From: Betaproteobacteria bacterium
GTDB taxonomy: Bacteria > Pseudomonadota > Gammaproteobacteria > Burkholderiales > CAIKXV01
Assembly: GCA_947456915.1 (NCBI GenBank)
Contig: CANGUQ010000036.1
Location: 1 to 14,696 of the forward strand
Direction of reading: 5' to 3'
Length of the DNA: 14,696 nt
Every line of letters starts with the position of its first letter. Position 1 is the first letter of the stretch. The position numbers were made by a program, and so were the translations under genes. Below the pieces are notes generated by a model. It was given only the letters and a program-made list of their open reading frames with translations. It was not told where the DNA came from and ran no database searches. This document shows positions 1-6,685 of the stretch, in pieces.

Positions 1-94
1 GATGCGAAGATGCAGCGAGCGCATCCGCACGCCGGCGCGAGCGCCGGTGCACGGCTGGACAGCGCCCGGCGCGCTGGCTACGATCGATGCACTC

Positions 95-1375
95 ATGAGC
101 ACCGCGGCCCTGATCGACCTCGCTCCGGAAATCGAACGCGCCGCCGTGCTGTTCGCGACCCTGCGCAGCCGCAGCGCCGATCCGCCAGGCGTGTCGCGCG
201 CGTCCTGGGGCGAAGGCGAGCAGATGGCGCACGACCTCGCGCGCGAATGGGCGCTCGCGCTCGATCTGGAGTGCACGGTCGACTTCGCGGGCAATCTGTA
301 CATGACGCTGCCGGGGCGTGATCGCAGCGCGCCGCAGGTGATGTTCGGCTCGCACATGGATGCCGTGCCCCACGGCGGCAACTTCGACGGGGCCGCCGGC
401 GTGGTGGCCGGCCTCGTCGTGTGCGCGTGGATGCGGCGCACGGGCCGCAGCCCGCGCATGGACGTGACCGTGATGGCGATCCGCGGCGAGGAACTGTCCT
501 GGTTTCCCGCCCCGTATCTGGGCAGCCGGATGGCGTTCGGCCTGCTCGAGCCGGAGGCGCTCGACAGCGTACGTCGCTTCGACACCGGTCGCACCCTCGC
601 CGAGCACATGCTCGACCTGGGTTTCGACCCGCAGGCGGTACGCGAGCGTCGCAGCCATCTGCACGCGCCGCGCATCGCCGCCTACATCGAAGTGCACATC
701 GAGCAGGGGCCGCATCTCGTGCACGTCGGCCGGCGCTGCGCGGTGGTCACCGGCATCCGCGGCAACCACCGCTACAAGCACGGACGGGTGATCGGCGAGT
801 ACGGCCACGCCGGCGCCGTGCCGCGCGGGGAGCGGCGCGACGCGCTGTTCGCCGCCGTGGAATGGGCGGCAGGTGTGGAGCGACTGTGGCGCGAGTTCGA
901 GTCCGCCGGGCGCGATCTGGTGTGCACGATCGGGCAGTTTCACACCGATGCCGCGCACCACACGATGACCAAGATTGCGGGCGAGGTGTGCTTCTCTCTC
1001 GACTATCGCAGCTATGACGAGCAGGTGCTGCGCGAGGTGCACGCGGCGCTCGAACGCGACGCGCAGCGGATTTCGCGCGAGCGACGCGTCAGCGTCGAAC
1101 TCGGACCGTACACGCACGCCCGGTCGGCGGTGATGGACGCGAAACTGGTCGATCTCGCCCGGCGCAGCGCGCGCGAGCAGGGCATCGACGCGCCGGACAT
1201 GGCGAGCGGGGCCGGCCACGACTGTGCCGTGTTTGCCAACGCGGGCGTGCCGTGTGCGATGGTGTTCATCCGCAACGACCACGGCAGTCACAATGCGAAC
1301 GAGGCGATGGACATCGCCGACTTCGACGAGGCGTGCCGACTGGCTGCAGCCATGCTGGCGCAGATCGCGGCATGA
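95..1375 (+). CDS. M20-family Zn-dependent amidohydrolase (allantoate amidohydrolase / N-carbamoyl-L-amino-acid hydrolase type)
   Basis: Predicted cytoplasmic dinuclear-metal hydrolase of 426 residues, the usual size for the AllC/HyuC group, which cleaves ureido (N-carbamoyl) C-N bonds. Visible signatures are GSHMDAVPHGGNFDG (His87, Asp89, Asp98), RGEE (Glu132 as general base, Glu133 as ligand), PYLGSRMAFG, EVHIEQGP (His201), the substrate-side DYRSY block, SGAGHD, and a C-terminal GSHNANE with His399. All expected metal and catalytic positions are present. I chose ATG 95 because family homology begins just after it. The frame stays open to the left edge, but the roughly 30 extra residues are Arg/Ala-rich and unlike the family; no clear Shine-Dalgarno sequence precedes 95, so the start is uncertain. 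The stop overlaps the next start (ATGA), and pairing with an allantoinase-type protein favours allantoate as substrate. An N-carbamoyl amino acid or beta-ureido acid substrate remains possible. Confidence 0.9.
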   Translation: MSTAALIDLAPEIERAAVLFATLRSRSADPPGVSRASWGEGEQMAHDLAREWALALDLECTVDFAGNLYMTLPGRDRSAPQVMFGSHMDAVPHGGNFDGAAGVVAGLVVCAWMRRTGRSPRMDVTVMAIRGEELSWFPAPYLGSRMAFGLLEPEALDSVRRFDTGRTLAEHMLDLGFDPQAVRERRSHLHAPRIAAYIEVHIEQGPHLVHVGRRCAVVTGIRGNHRYKHGRVIGEYGHAGAVPRGERRDALFAAVEWAAGVERLWREFESAGRDLVCTIGQFHTDAAHHTMTKIAGEVCFSLDYRSYDEQVLREVHAALERDAQRISRERRVSVELGPYTHARSAVMDAKLVDLARRSAREQGIDAPDMASGAGHDCAVFANAGVPCAMVFIRNDHGSHNANEAMDIADFDEACRLAAAMLAQIAA

Positions 1376-2301
1376 GCAGCGGTGCACGCGCCGCCGGAGC
1401 GCGCGACCTGATCGGCTACGCCGGCCGTGTGCCGGTTGCCGACTGGCCCGGTGGTGCGAAGCTCGCGGTGTCGCTGTGTGTGAACTTCGAGGAGGGCGCC
1501 GAGAACTCCCTCGAGGCTGGCGACGCGGCGGGGGAGGCGATCGGCGAGGTGATGACGGTGATCCGCCCGGGCGTGCGCGATCTCGGGCAGGAACAGCTGT
1601 TCGCCTACGGCATGCGCGCCGGGGTGTGGCGGGTGCTCGACGCGCTGGAGCGCCACCGCTTCGCATCGACCTGGTGGATGTGCGGTCACGCGGTCGAGCG
1701 CGCACCGCAGATCGCACGGGCAGTGGTCGCAGCGGGGCACGAACCGGCCGTGCACGGCTGGCGCTGGCGCCCGCACTCGGACTTCGCGGATCCCGCGGTC
1801 GAGCGCGCCTCGATCGTGCGTTGCGTGCAGACGATCGAAGCGGCCACCGGTGTGCGTCCGCTCGGTTTCTTCTGCCGGGGCTCGCAGAGCGCGGCCACCC
1901 GCGATCTGCTGATCGACGAGGGTTTCCTGTACGACAGCAACGCGCTGGACGACGATCTGCCTTACTGGGGCGAAAGTCAGACCGGTCGGCGCATCCTGTG
2001 CGTGCCGTACGCGTACGACACGAACGACATGAAGTACACGCACCCGAACGGCTTCGTCACCGTCGACGAGTTCGTCCGCTACGTGAGCGGTGCGATCGAT
2101 GCGCTGATCGGCGAGGGACGGCGGGGCGCACCGAAGATGCTCACCATCGCCTATCACCTGCGCATCGCCGGGCGCCCGGCGCGCATCAGCGCCCTCACCG
2201 AGGTGTGCGCGCTGCTCGCTGCGCGCGGCAGCGAGGTGTGGGTGGCCACGCGCCGCCAGATCGCCGAACACTGGCGTGCGAGGTTCCCGGTGCCGCTCTG
2301 A
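1372..2301 (+). CDS. Allantoinase-type polysaccharide deacetylase-fold protein (PuuE-like)
   Basis: A 309-residue protein of the NodB/CE4 fold in the PuuE branch, which includes cofactor-independent allantoinases that hydrolyse allantoin to allantoate. Family landmarks in order are NFEEGAEN (38-45), YGMRAGVWR (79-87), HGWRW (128-132) followed by His135, FFCRGSQS (166-173), YDSNALDDDLPYW (187-199), PYAYDTNDMKY (212-222) and HLRIAGRPAR (262-271). The classical CE4 Asp-Asp pair is replaced by Glu-Glu, as in PuuE proteins. There is no signal peptide, so it should be cytoplasmic, unlike true chitin or peptidoglycan deacetylases. ATG 1372 lies inside the stop of the preceding amidohydrolase, giving translational coupling. 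The two enzymes could carry out successive steps of ureide breakdown. Related proteins act on other cyclic amides or formamides, so the exact substrate is inferred. Confidence 0.85.
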   Translation: MSSGARAAGARDLIGYAGRVPVADWPGGAKLAVSLCVNFEEGAENSLEAGDAAGEAIGEVMTVIRPGVRDLGQEQLFAYGMRAGVWRVLDALERHRFASTWWMCGHAVERAPQIARAVVAAGHEPAVHGWRWRPHSDFADPAVERASIVRCVQTIEAATGVRPLGFFCRGSQSAATRDLLIDEGFLYDSNALDDDLPYWGESQTGRRILCVPYAYDTNDMKYTHPNGFVTVDEFVRYVSGAIDALIGEGRRGAPKMLTIAYHLRIAGRPARISALTEVCALLAARGSEVWVATRRQIAEHWRARFPVPL

Positions 2302-2394
2302 GGCACGGCCGCGCACCGTTGGCATACCCGTTGCTTCGCCACGATCGCCCTGCCGGTTGTCGTACCGGCGCCCACTACGCAGAGGGAGGTCCGG

Positions 2395-3417
2395 ATGCCT
2401 GATCAATCGCGCCTGCGCGCGCCTGTGCTCTCGCCGGCGCGCGTCGCTGCATCACTGGCCGTTTCGGCCCTGACCGCGCTGTGCGTACTGCCGGACGCGG
2501 CGAGCGCCCAGGCCTGGCCGCAGAAACCGATCCGCATCATCAGTCCGTTCGTTCCCGGCGGTGCGATCGACCTGATCGTGCGCCCGCTGCAGCCGTTCTA
2601 CGAGAAGCTGCTCGGGCAGCCGGTGACGATGGACTACCGACCCGGTGCCGGTGGCTCGATCGGCGCGGCGTTCGTCGCCAAGGAGCGCCCCGACGGCTAT
2701 ACGCTGATCGGCACCACCACCGGTCCGAACGCGGTGGCGCAGAGCCTGTTCCCCGACCTGCCCTACCACGTGGTGAAGAGCTTCAGCTACATCGCTGCCT
2801 ACGGCGGCTTTCCCATCGTGATCGCCGTGCACGGCCAGACACCGATCAAGTCGGTGAAGGACCTGATCGAGGCGGCGCGGGCGAAGCCGGGTGCACTGAG
2901 CTACGGCACCAGCGGGATCGGCTCGGTCGGTCACCTCGCGGGCGTGCTGTTCTCGATGGAGAGCAGGACGGAGTTGACGCACGTGGGCTTCAAGGGTGCG
3001 GCCGATGCGCAGCGCAGCCTGCTGGGGCAGGAGATCACGATGCTGATCAACACGCTGGGGGCACATGTCGGAGCGATCGAGCCGAAGGGACCGCTGCGCG
3101 GCATTGCGGTGACCTCCGCCCAGCGCTCGCCGTCGGCGCCGCAGATTCCGACGCTGCGCGAGTCCGGATTCCCGAACGTCGTCGTCACCAACTGGTTCCT
3201 GCTCGCCGGCCCGGCAGGCTTGCCCGCGGAGGTGGTCAAGCGCATGGCCGAGGCGTCCTATTCGGCGCTGCGCGAACCCGCAGTGCGCGCAGCCCACGAG
3301 CAGATCGGACTCGAGTCGCTGGGCGAGCTCACACCCGCGCAGATGGTCGAGTTCGTCACCCGCGAAGCGGAGCGCTGGGCACCGGTGGTGAAGGCCTCGG
3401 GCGCGAAGCCACAGTAG
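2395..3417 (+). CDS. Bug-family (TctC-like) periplasmic solute-binding protein 1
   Basis: A 340-residue tripartite tricarboxylate transporter substrate-binding protein. The N-terminus (1-38) is a Sec signal peptide with a probable cut at ASA|QA. The mature part opens with the family block WPQKPIRII and has the first ligand loop PFVPGGAIDL (51-60), RPGAGGSIGA (82-91), RPDGYTL (98-104) and the second ligand loop TSGIGSVGH (172-180). A strong Shine-Dalgarno GGAGG at 2385-2389, five bases before ATG 2395, fixes the start. The gene follows the two ureide-type hydrolases after a 93-base gap, so it may bind a ureide or a carboxylate derived from one. It is one of five Bug genes here. No TctA/TctB membrane genes are adjacent, so its transport partner must be elsewhere. 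Ligand unknown. Confidence 0.92.
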   Translation: MPDQSRLRAPVLSPARVAASLAVSALTALCVLPDAASAQAWPQKPIRIISPFVPGGAIDLIVRPLQPFYEKLLGQPVTMDYRPGAGGSIGAAFVAKERPDGYTLIGTTTGPNAVAQSLFPDLPYHVVKSFSYIAAYGGFPIVIAVHGQTPIKSVKDLIEAARAKPGALSYGTSGIGSVGHLAGVLFSMESRTELTHVGFKGAADAQRSLLGQEITMLINTLGAHVGAIEPKGPLRGIAVTSAQRSPSAPQIPTLRESGFPNVVVTNWFLLAGPAGLPAEVVKRMAEASYSALREPAVRAAHEQIGLESLGELTPAQMVEFVTREAERWAPVVKASGAKPQ

Positions 3418-3424
3418 CCGGACT

Positions 3425-3440
3425 GCCCGCTCGCGCGGGC
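3425..3440. terminator. Possible small hairpin between convergent genes
   Basis: A perfect 6-bp inverted repeat GCCCGC/GCGGGC around a 4-base loop lies 7 bases after the Bug 1 stop, in the 57-base gap before the convergent dienelactone hydrolase. No T tract follows on either strand, so a Rho-independent terminator is not established. In DNA this G+C-rich such stems also occur by chance. Confidence 0.25.
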
Positions 3441-3474
3441 GCGCGCCGGGCGGGTGGCCTCCGCCGCCGGCCTC

Positions 3475-4179
3475 TCAGCGCAGGTGAGCGTCGAAGAAGG
3501 CCACCGAACGCGCGAGCGCGAGTTCGGCCTCGGCCTGCCGCCACGGCACGCCGCCGTGGCGCGCGAACGCGTGGTCGGCTTCCGGGTACTTGTGGATCGT
3601 CACCAGCGGATTGGGCGAGAGGCGACGCTCGAGCATCTCGTTCACTTCCTTCTGCACCCAGCGGTCCTTCATCGCCATGTGCAGCAGGAACGGCCGGTGC
3701 AGGTTGCCCGCCTCCCTGATGTTGTGCTCGATGTAGGTGCCGTAGTACGCGACCGCGCAGTCGATGTCGGTGCGACAGCACATCAGGTAGCAGAGCTTGC
3801 CGCCCAGGCAATAGCCGATGCTGCCGACCTTGCCGCTGCCGCCGGGAATGGTGCGCAGGAAGTGCATCGTGTCTTCCATGTCGCGCACGCCGAGGTCGTA
3901 ATCGAACTCGTAGTACAGGTCGAACGCCTTCTGCACGTGCTGCGGATTGCGGTCGGACAGCTCGACGCCCGGCTCCTGCCGCCAGAACAGATCGGGCACG
4001 AGACAGATGTAGCCGGCCTGGGCGAACTCCTGCGCGTGCCGGCGCATCGTGTCGTTCACCCCCCATATCTCCATGATCGCGATGATCGCGCCGGCCGGCT
4101 CGCGATCGGGCCACGCCACGTGCGCGCCCATCTCTCCGTCGCGCAGCCGGACCCTGATCTCCTCGGTTCGCATCGTCAT
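3475..4179 (-). CDS. Dienelactone hydrolase family protein
   Basis: A 234-residue alpha/beta hydrolase of the DLH family, matching the usual 230-240 residues. The characteristic Cys-His-Asp triad is complete: Cys124 in GYCLGG, Asp172 in MKDRW and His203 in EADHAF. The conserved Glu37 lies in the MEIWGVND block, which in dienelactone hydrolases activates the nucleophilic cysteine. No signal peptide, so cytoplasmic. The start at 4179 has AGGTGA (4192-4187) seven bases upstream; a second in-frame ATG at 4173 is the alternative. It is the last gene of a minus-strand set (class II aldolase, Bug 2, DLH), 100 bases after the Bug 2 stop. In chlorocatechol pathways DLH opens dienelactone to maleylacetate, but no ortho-cleavage genes are nearby, so a different lactone or ester is likely. 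The neighbour on the other side is convergent. Confidence 0.92.
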   Translation of the reverse strand: MTMRTEEIRVRLRDGEMGAHVAWPDREPAGAIIAIMEIWGVNDTMRRHAQEFAQAGYICLVPDLFWRQEPGVELSDRNPQHVQKAFDLYYEFDYDLGVRDMEDTMHFLRTIPGGSGKVGSIGYCLGGKLCYLMCCRTDIDCAVAYYGTYIEHNIREAGNLHRPFLLHMAMKDRWVQKEVNEMLERRLSPNPLVTIHKYPEADHAFARHGGVPWRQAEAELALARSVAFFDAHLR

Positions 4180-4181
4180 CG

Positions 4182-4197
4182 CCTGTTCACCTGTTCA
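4182..4197 (-). repeat. Perfect tandem duplication of 8 bases in the dienelactone hydrolase leader
   Basis: CCTGTTCA occurs twice head to tail (4182-4189 and 4190-4197), immediately upstream of the DLH start at 4179. In the mRNA sense this reads TGAACAGG twice. The junction creates the AGGTGA sequence that serves as the probable ribosome binding site, so copy number could influence translation. Confidence 0.7.
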
Positions 4198-4245
4198 TTC
4201 GTCGGTGCACGCTCCCCGGCACCGGTGGGCCGCCGCAGGCGCCGG

Positions 4246-4269
4246 GGCGAGCGTCGCCGCCCGCTCGCC
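4246..4269 (-). promoter_or_regulatory. Intercistronic hairpin between Bug 2 and dienelactone hydrolase
   Basis: A perfect 8-bp inverted repeat GGCGAGCG/CGCTCGCC with an 8-base loop starts 10 bases after the Bug 2 stop. There is no T tract after it. It could act as a weak terminator or as a 3'-end stabiliser of the Bug 2 message, lowering DLH expression relative to the binding protein. Function is inferred. Confidence 0.35.
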
Positions 4270-4279
4270 GGCGCACTCC

Positions 4280-5266
4280 TCAGTCGACCTTCACGTTGCC
4301 CGCCTTGATCACCCGGCTCCACAGCGCGATCTCGGCCTCGATGAAGCGGGCGAACTCCTCGGCCGGCATCGTCGGCGTGGGCTCGACCACGTCGGCGCGC
4401 AGCCGCTCGGCGACCTCCGGGCGTTCGAGTACCCGCGTCATCGCCTGGCGCAGGCGGGCGACGATGTCCCGCGGCAGCCCTGCCGGTCCGACCAGCCCGT
4501 ACCAGGTGCTGGTGTTGAACCCCGGTACCGCTTCGGCCATCGTCGGCAGTTCGGCTGCGCCGGGCGCGCGCCTGTCGGTGGTCACACCGAGCGCGCGCAG
4601 CTTGCCCGCGCGCACCTGCGGCACCGCCGACGCACCGGCGGCGAATGCCGCCTGGATGTGGCCGCCCATCAGGTCTGCCATCGCCGGTCCGTCGCCCTTG
4701 TACGGCACGTGCGTCAGTCGCACGCCGGTGAGTTGCTGCAGCAGCTCGCCGGAGAGGTGCGGCGTGCCGCCGATGCCCGACGAGCCGAAGCTCAGCGCTC
4801 CCGGATTGGCGCGGGCGAATTCGACGAACTCCTTGAGCGTGGTGAGCTTCGAATTCGGGTTCACCAGCATCACCAGCGGCCCGATGCCGATCATGCTCAC
4901 CGGCGTGATGCCCTTCACCGGATCGAAGTTGAGCTTGTAGAGCGCCGCGCTGCTCGAGTAGCTCGACGGGATCAGCAGCTGCGTGTAGCCGTCGGGCGCG
5001 GCGCGTGCCGCCGCTTCCGAGCCGATCGTGCCGCCCGCGCCGGGCCGGTTGTCGATGACGATCGACTGGCCGAGCTCCTCGGACAGGCGCGGCGCGAGCA
5101 GGCGCGCCACCACGTCGGTACCGCCCCCGGGGGCGAAGGCGACGATGGTGCGGATCGGCTTTTCCGGCCACTTGCCCGGCTGCGCGAGCGCGGTGCCGGC
5201 GGCGGTACTCAGCGCGACGCCGGCAAGCGCCGCGACGGCATGCTCGGGACGGAATGTTGCGCGCAT
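4280..5266 (-). CDS. Bug-family (TctC-like) periplasmic solute-binding protein 2
   Basis: A 328-residue TctC-like binding protein. Residues 1-28 form a Sec signal peptide with a probable cut at ALA|QP. Family blocks are WPEKPIRTIVAF, ligand loop FAPGGGTDVVAR (44-55), IDNRPGAGGTIG (71-82), PDGYT (91-95), the second loop SSGIGGTPH (162-170) and THVPYKGDGPA. The frame extends far upstream, but ATG 5266 is chosen because AGGAGG (5280-5275) sits eight bases before it and the signal peptide begins there. It lies between a class II aldolase (127 bases upstream) and a dienelactone hydrolase (100 bases downstream) on the same strand, suggesting a common uptake-and-breakdown unit. An extended -10-like sequence upstream may give it its own promoter. 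The ligand is unknown; the second loop groups it with Bug 1 rather than Bugs 3-5. Confidence 0.93.
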   Translation of the reverse strand: MRATFRPEHAVAALAGVALSTAAGTALAQPGKWPEKPIRTIVAFAPGGGTDVVARLLAPRLSEELGQSIVIDNRPGAGGTIGSEAAARAAPDGYTQLLIPSSYSSSAALYKLNFDPVKGITPVSMIGIGPLVMLVNPNSKLTTLKEFVEFARANPGALSFGSSGIGGTPHLSGELLQQLTGVRLTHVPYKGDGPAMADLMGGHIQAAFAAGASAVPQVRAGKLRALGVTTDRRAPGAAELPTMAEAVPGFNTSTWYGLVGPAGLPRDIVARLRQAMTRVLERPEVAERLRADVVEPTPTMPAEEFARFIEAEIALWSRVIKAGNVKVD

Positions 5267-5316
5267 CGGGGAGTCCTCCTGGGTGTGCGCCGGGCTGTGT
5301 CGTCCGGTCGCTGCGC

Positions 5317-5325
5317 AGTGTAGCA
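5317..5325 (-). promoter_or_regulatory. Possible extended -10 promoter element for Bug 2
   Basis: On the minus strand TGCTACACT (5325-5317) fits the extended -10 form TGN followed by a TATAAT-like hexamer. Transcription would begin near 5310 and leave a leader of about 45 bases carrying the AGGAGG site of Bug 2. There is no recognisable -35 element, which extended -10 promoters can tolerate. Judged by eye only. Confidence 0.35.
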
Positions 5326-5393
5326 GTGCGTGCAGCGCGGCACGCCGACGCAGCGCGACCGGGCCGGGTGGCGGCCGTGCCCGCGCCGCCCGC

Positions 5394-6251
5394 TCAGTCG
5401 CGGTAGCCCGGATCGAGCCGGTCGAGCGTGCGCCGCAGCGCGTGCCACTCCGTCTGCTTCTTCTTGTAGGGGAGGTTGCGGAACTGCCCGGCGACCTTCG
5501 CTGCGACCTCGGGTGACGGGATACGCAGCTTCGCGCCGCCGGCCAGGGCATCGATCTGCGCGGTACAGGCGCGCTCGAGGTAGTACATCAGATCGAATGC
5601 CTCGGCGACGGTTTCCCCGGCGGTGAGCAGGCCGTGGTTGCGCAGGATCATCGCCTTGTGCGTGCCCAGATCGCGGGTGAGGCGCTGCTGCTCGTCCAGA
5701 TCGAGCGCCACGCCCTCGTAGTCGTGATAGGCGAGCGACCCGGTGAAGCGCATCGCGTGCTGCGAGATCGGCAGCAGTCCGTGCTCCTGCGCGGAGACGG
5801 CGATGCCGGCTGCCGTGTGCGTGTGCATCACGCAGTTGAGTTCCGGCCGCGCGCGATGCACGGCACTGTGGATCACGTACCCGGCACGATTGATACCGAG
5901 ACCTGCCGGGTCATCGACGATCTCGCCGTCCAGCGTCACCTTCACCAGCGAGGAGGCGGTGATCTCGTCCCACGTCAGGCCGAACCCGTTGATCAGAAAA
6001 TGATGCTGCGGCCCGGGTACGCGCGCCGAGATGTGGGTGTAGATGAGATCGGTCATCCGGTACAGGGCGGCGCAGCGATAGCACGCGGCGAGATCGACGC
6101 GTGCGTCCCACTCCTGCGCCGACACGCGCGCGCGAACGCTGCCTGCGGCGAGTGCGGCCAGTGCGGGGTGAGTGGCGGCTTCGCCGGTGGTGGCTGGAGC
6201 GTGGGGAGCATTCATGGGCGAGGCGAGCGCAGAGTGTGGTGCGCTCATCAT
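5394..6251 (-). CDS. Class II aldolase/adducin family protein
   Basis: A 285-residue protein with the class II aldolase/adducin fold, related to metal-dependent fuculose- or ribulose-phosphate aldolases and epimerases. Visible features are the YTHISARVPG block (71-80), INGFGLTWDEIT, the metal-binding HTHTAAG with His143 and His145, and the third ligand His206 in RNHGLLTAG (204-212). The C-terminal KKKQTEW region is typical of the stand-alone aldolase-like proteins common in betaproteobacteria, many of which are not sugar-phosphate enzymes. The start is unclear: ATGs at 6251, 6248 and 6215 are in frame and none has a good Shine-Dalgarno sequence. The first roughly 40 residues are Ala/Pro-rich and outside the conserved domain. 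It is the first gene of the set with Bug 2 and dienelactone hydrolase, and it is divergent from the amidase operon. The substrate, probably a hydroxy or keto acid, is unknown. Confidence 0.88.
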   Translation of the reverse strand: MMSAPHSALASPMNAPHAPATTGEAATHPALAALAAGSVRARVSAQEWDARVDLAACYRCAALYRMTDLIYTHISARVPGPQHHFLINGFGLTWDEITASSLVKVTLDGEIVDDPAGLGINRAGYVIHSAVHRARPELNCVMHTHTAAGIAVSAQEHGLLPISQHAMRFTGSLAYHDYEGVALDLDEQQRLTRDLGTHKAMILRNHGLLTAGETVAEAFDLMYYLERACTAQIDALAGGAKLRIPSPEVAAKVAGQFRNLPYKKKQTEWHALRRTLDRLDPGYRD

Positions 6252-6323
6252 CGTGCAAGTTCGTGCGCCGCGTCCAGTTCCCCGGCGCGTGCGTGCCCGT
6301 CCCCGATCGGTCCGCCGGGCAGG

Positions 6324-6355
6324 GCGCGCACGGCATGGGGGCGTACCGTGCGCGC
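6324..6355. promoter_or_regulatory. 10-bp perfect inverted repeat in divergent intergenic region
   Basis: GCGCGCACGG (6324-6333) and its exact reverse complement CCGTGCGCGC (6346-6355) flank 12 bases. They lie in the 197-base gap between the divergent class II aldolase and the small gene at 6449. Half-site centres are 22 bases apart, two helical turns, which suits a dimeric regulator binding one face of the DNA. A hairpin is the alternative. The rest of the gap (6252-6448) shows no convincing -35/-10 pair. Confidence 0.45.
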
Positions 6356-6448
6356 GCGGGTCTATCCGGCGAGCCGCCGGCGGGTTAACCTGAGCCGCGG
6401 CGGGGGCACGTGCCAACGCCTGTCCCGCTGCGCGTGCAAGGACCTGCG

Positions 6449-6685
6449 ATGACACCGCCCACTCCCGAACTGCCGCTGCCGGCGACGCTGATCGCCGACG
6501 AAGCGCGGCTGCTGCACGCACTGCCGCCGCGCCCCGCCGGCCGCGACGAGGAACTCGCCGCCGAGGCGGCGCGCCTGAATGACGCCGTCGCGGCTGCCGC
6601 GGCCGAACTGGGCTTCGACGATCAGCCGGGCGATTTCCTCGCCCAGCTGATCGCGCTGCGCGAGCCCGATGCGGGTGCGCGATGA
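6449..6685 (+). CDS. Small acidic protein coupled to amidase; possible amidase accessory subunit
   Basis: An unrecognised 78-residue protein, strongly acidic (14 Asp/Glu against 6 Arg, no Lys). It has a Pro-rich N-terminus (1-30), a predicted long Ala-rich helix at about 33-56, and a C-terminal ELGFDDQPGDFLAQL block. ATG 6449 is supported by AAGGA (6438-6442) six bases upstream; a GTG at 6410 is a weaker alternative. Its stop overlaps the amidase start (ATGA), so the two are probably made together. Small proteins of about 70-100 residues upstream of amidase-signature enzymes include GatC, upstream of GatA in many genomes, and AtzG, the partner of AtzE. I cannot see a clear sequence match to either; the partner role is inferred from size and position. 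No signal peptide or membrane segment. Confidence 0.7.
   Translation: MTPPTPELPLPATLIADEARLLHALPPRPAGRDEELAAEAARLNDAVAAAAAELGFDDQPGDFLAQLIALREPDAGAR

Noticed and set aside
2..94. N-terminal extension of the M20 amidohydrolase to the left edge of the window.
   Set aside because: The frame is open, but the extra 31 residues do not resemble the family, whose homology starts after ATG 95. The interrupted GC-rich dyad at 27-50 also suggests non-coding DNA. It cannot be fully excluded because no ribosome binding site supports 95.
2319..2346. TTGGCA at 2319-2324 as a -35 element for Bug 1.
   Set aside because: No acceptable -10 hexamer lies 16-18 bases downstream, so Bug 1 is more simply read as part of the upstream operon.
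5394..6251. Class II aldolase as a sugar-phosphate enzyme of the fuculose or rhamnulose pathway.
   Set aside because: No sugar kinase, isomerase or sugar transporter is nearby, and the C-terminus resembles the stand-alone aldolase-like group whose substrates are not sugar phosphates.
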